34,939 nt of DNA from Bradyrhizobium aeschynomenes (GTDB lineage: Bacteria; Pseudomonadota; Alphaproteobacteria; Rhizobiales; Xanthobacteraceae): contig NZ_JABFDM010000004.1 in NCBI RefSeq assembly GCF_013178945.1, forward strand, positions 572,786 to 607,724, read 5' to 3'. The position numbers and the translations under genes are program-made. Every line of letters begins with the position of its first letter. The first letter of the stretch is position 1. Below, one piece after another: positions 34,877-34,939 of this stretch. A model generated the notes under the pieces. It was not told where the DNA came from. It made no database searches and saw only the letters and a list, made by a program, of their open reading frames with translations.

Positions 34877-34939
34877 GGCGTGGACTCATAAGCCTTGGCC
34901 CAGAGGCGGGTTGAGCCGAGTGCGACTGCCGCGAGAAAG

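Overview
The window is about 35 kb of high-GC alphaproteobacterial chromosome. It most probably comes from Bradyrhizobium or a close relative such as Rhodopseudomonas or Nitrobacter. Supporting signs are a GcrA cell-cycle regulator, a class I (archaeal-type) lysyl-tRNA synthetase, a double-length dCTP deaminase, a SAM-II riboswitch in front of metZ, and many intergenic palindromic repeats of the kind common in that group. No prophage, transposase, integrase or CRISPR array is visible, so this is mostly core chromosome with small accessory cassettes.

Layout. 1-2.6 kb: a membrane flippase-like protein and a PhoR-type sensor kinase. 2.6-3.2 kb: gcrA on the minus strand, sharing a bidirectional terminator with the kinase. 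3.2-3.6 kb: a non-coding stretch with a strong promoter, four GANTC (CcrM) sites and a perfect intrinsic terminator in front of argD-argF (3.6-5.8 kb). 5.8-8.7 kb: hslO and a DUF559 gene set among nested palindromic repeats, then one copy of a ~375-bp dispersed repeat. 8.8-12.8 kb: apaG (minus), then a three-gene cassette of an OpgC-type membrane acyltransferase and two exported SGNH-fold proteins, the first of which has lost its catalytic residues. 13.0-15.6 kb: metZ (minus) under a SAM-II riboswitch with its own terminator, divergent from a two-domain dCTP deaminase. 15.7-19.5 kb: a MATE exporter, an AraC-VOC-SRPBCC gene run (minus) and an unusual alkyltransferase-like gene.

19.8-23.5 kb: tRNA-Gly(CCC), then a compact sugar-acid catabolic locus with an SDR (gluconate 5-dehydrogenase-like), an SMP-30 lactonase, a small ABM/EthD-like protein and a LacI-family regulator. 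The same 14-bp palindrome, resembling E. coli GntR/IdnR boxes, occurs in front of each of the three transcription units, so the whole regulon can be read from this window. 23.5-24.4 kb: repeats, including the second, inverted copy of the ~375-bp element. 24.4-26.8 kb: a long-chain acyl-CoA synthetase and an NTF2-like protein. 26.9-30.4 kb: small exported or membrane proteins, SCO1/SenC with a small membrane partner, and a periplasmic solute-binding protein. 30.5-34.9 kb: lysS (class I), a Tat-exported alpha-carbonic anhydrase (minus), and a DUF952-pyrD pair.

The observations most worth following are the three-operator LacI regulon, the SAM-II/terminator leader, the degenerate SGNH paralogue beside an intact one in an OpgC operon, the alkyltransferase homologue lacking both base-flipping residues, the possible small RNA or attenuator before argD, and the DUF559 gene bounded by arms of the local palindromic repeat. 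All family assignments are made by reading motifs; no database search was run.
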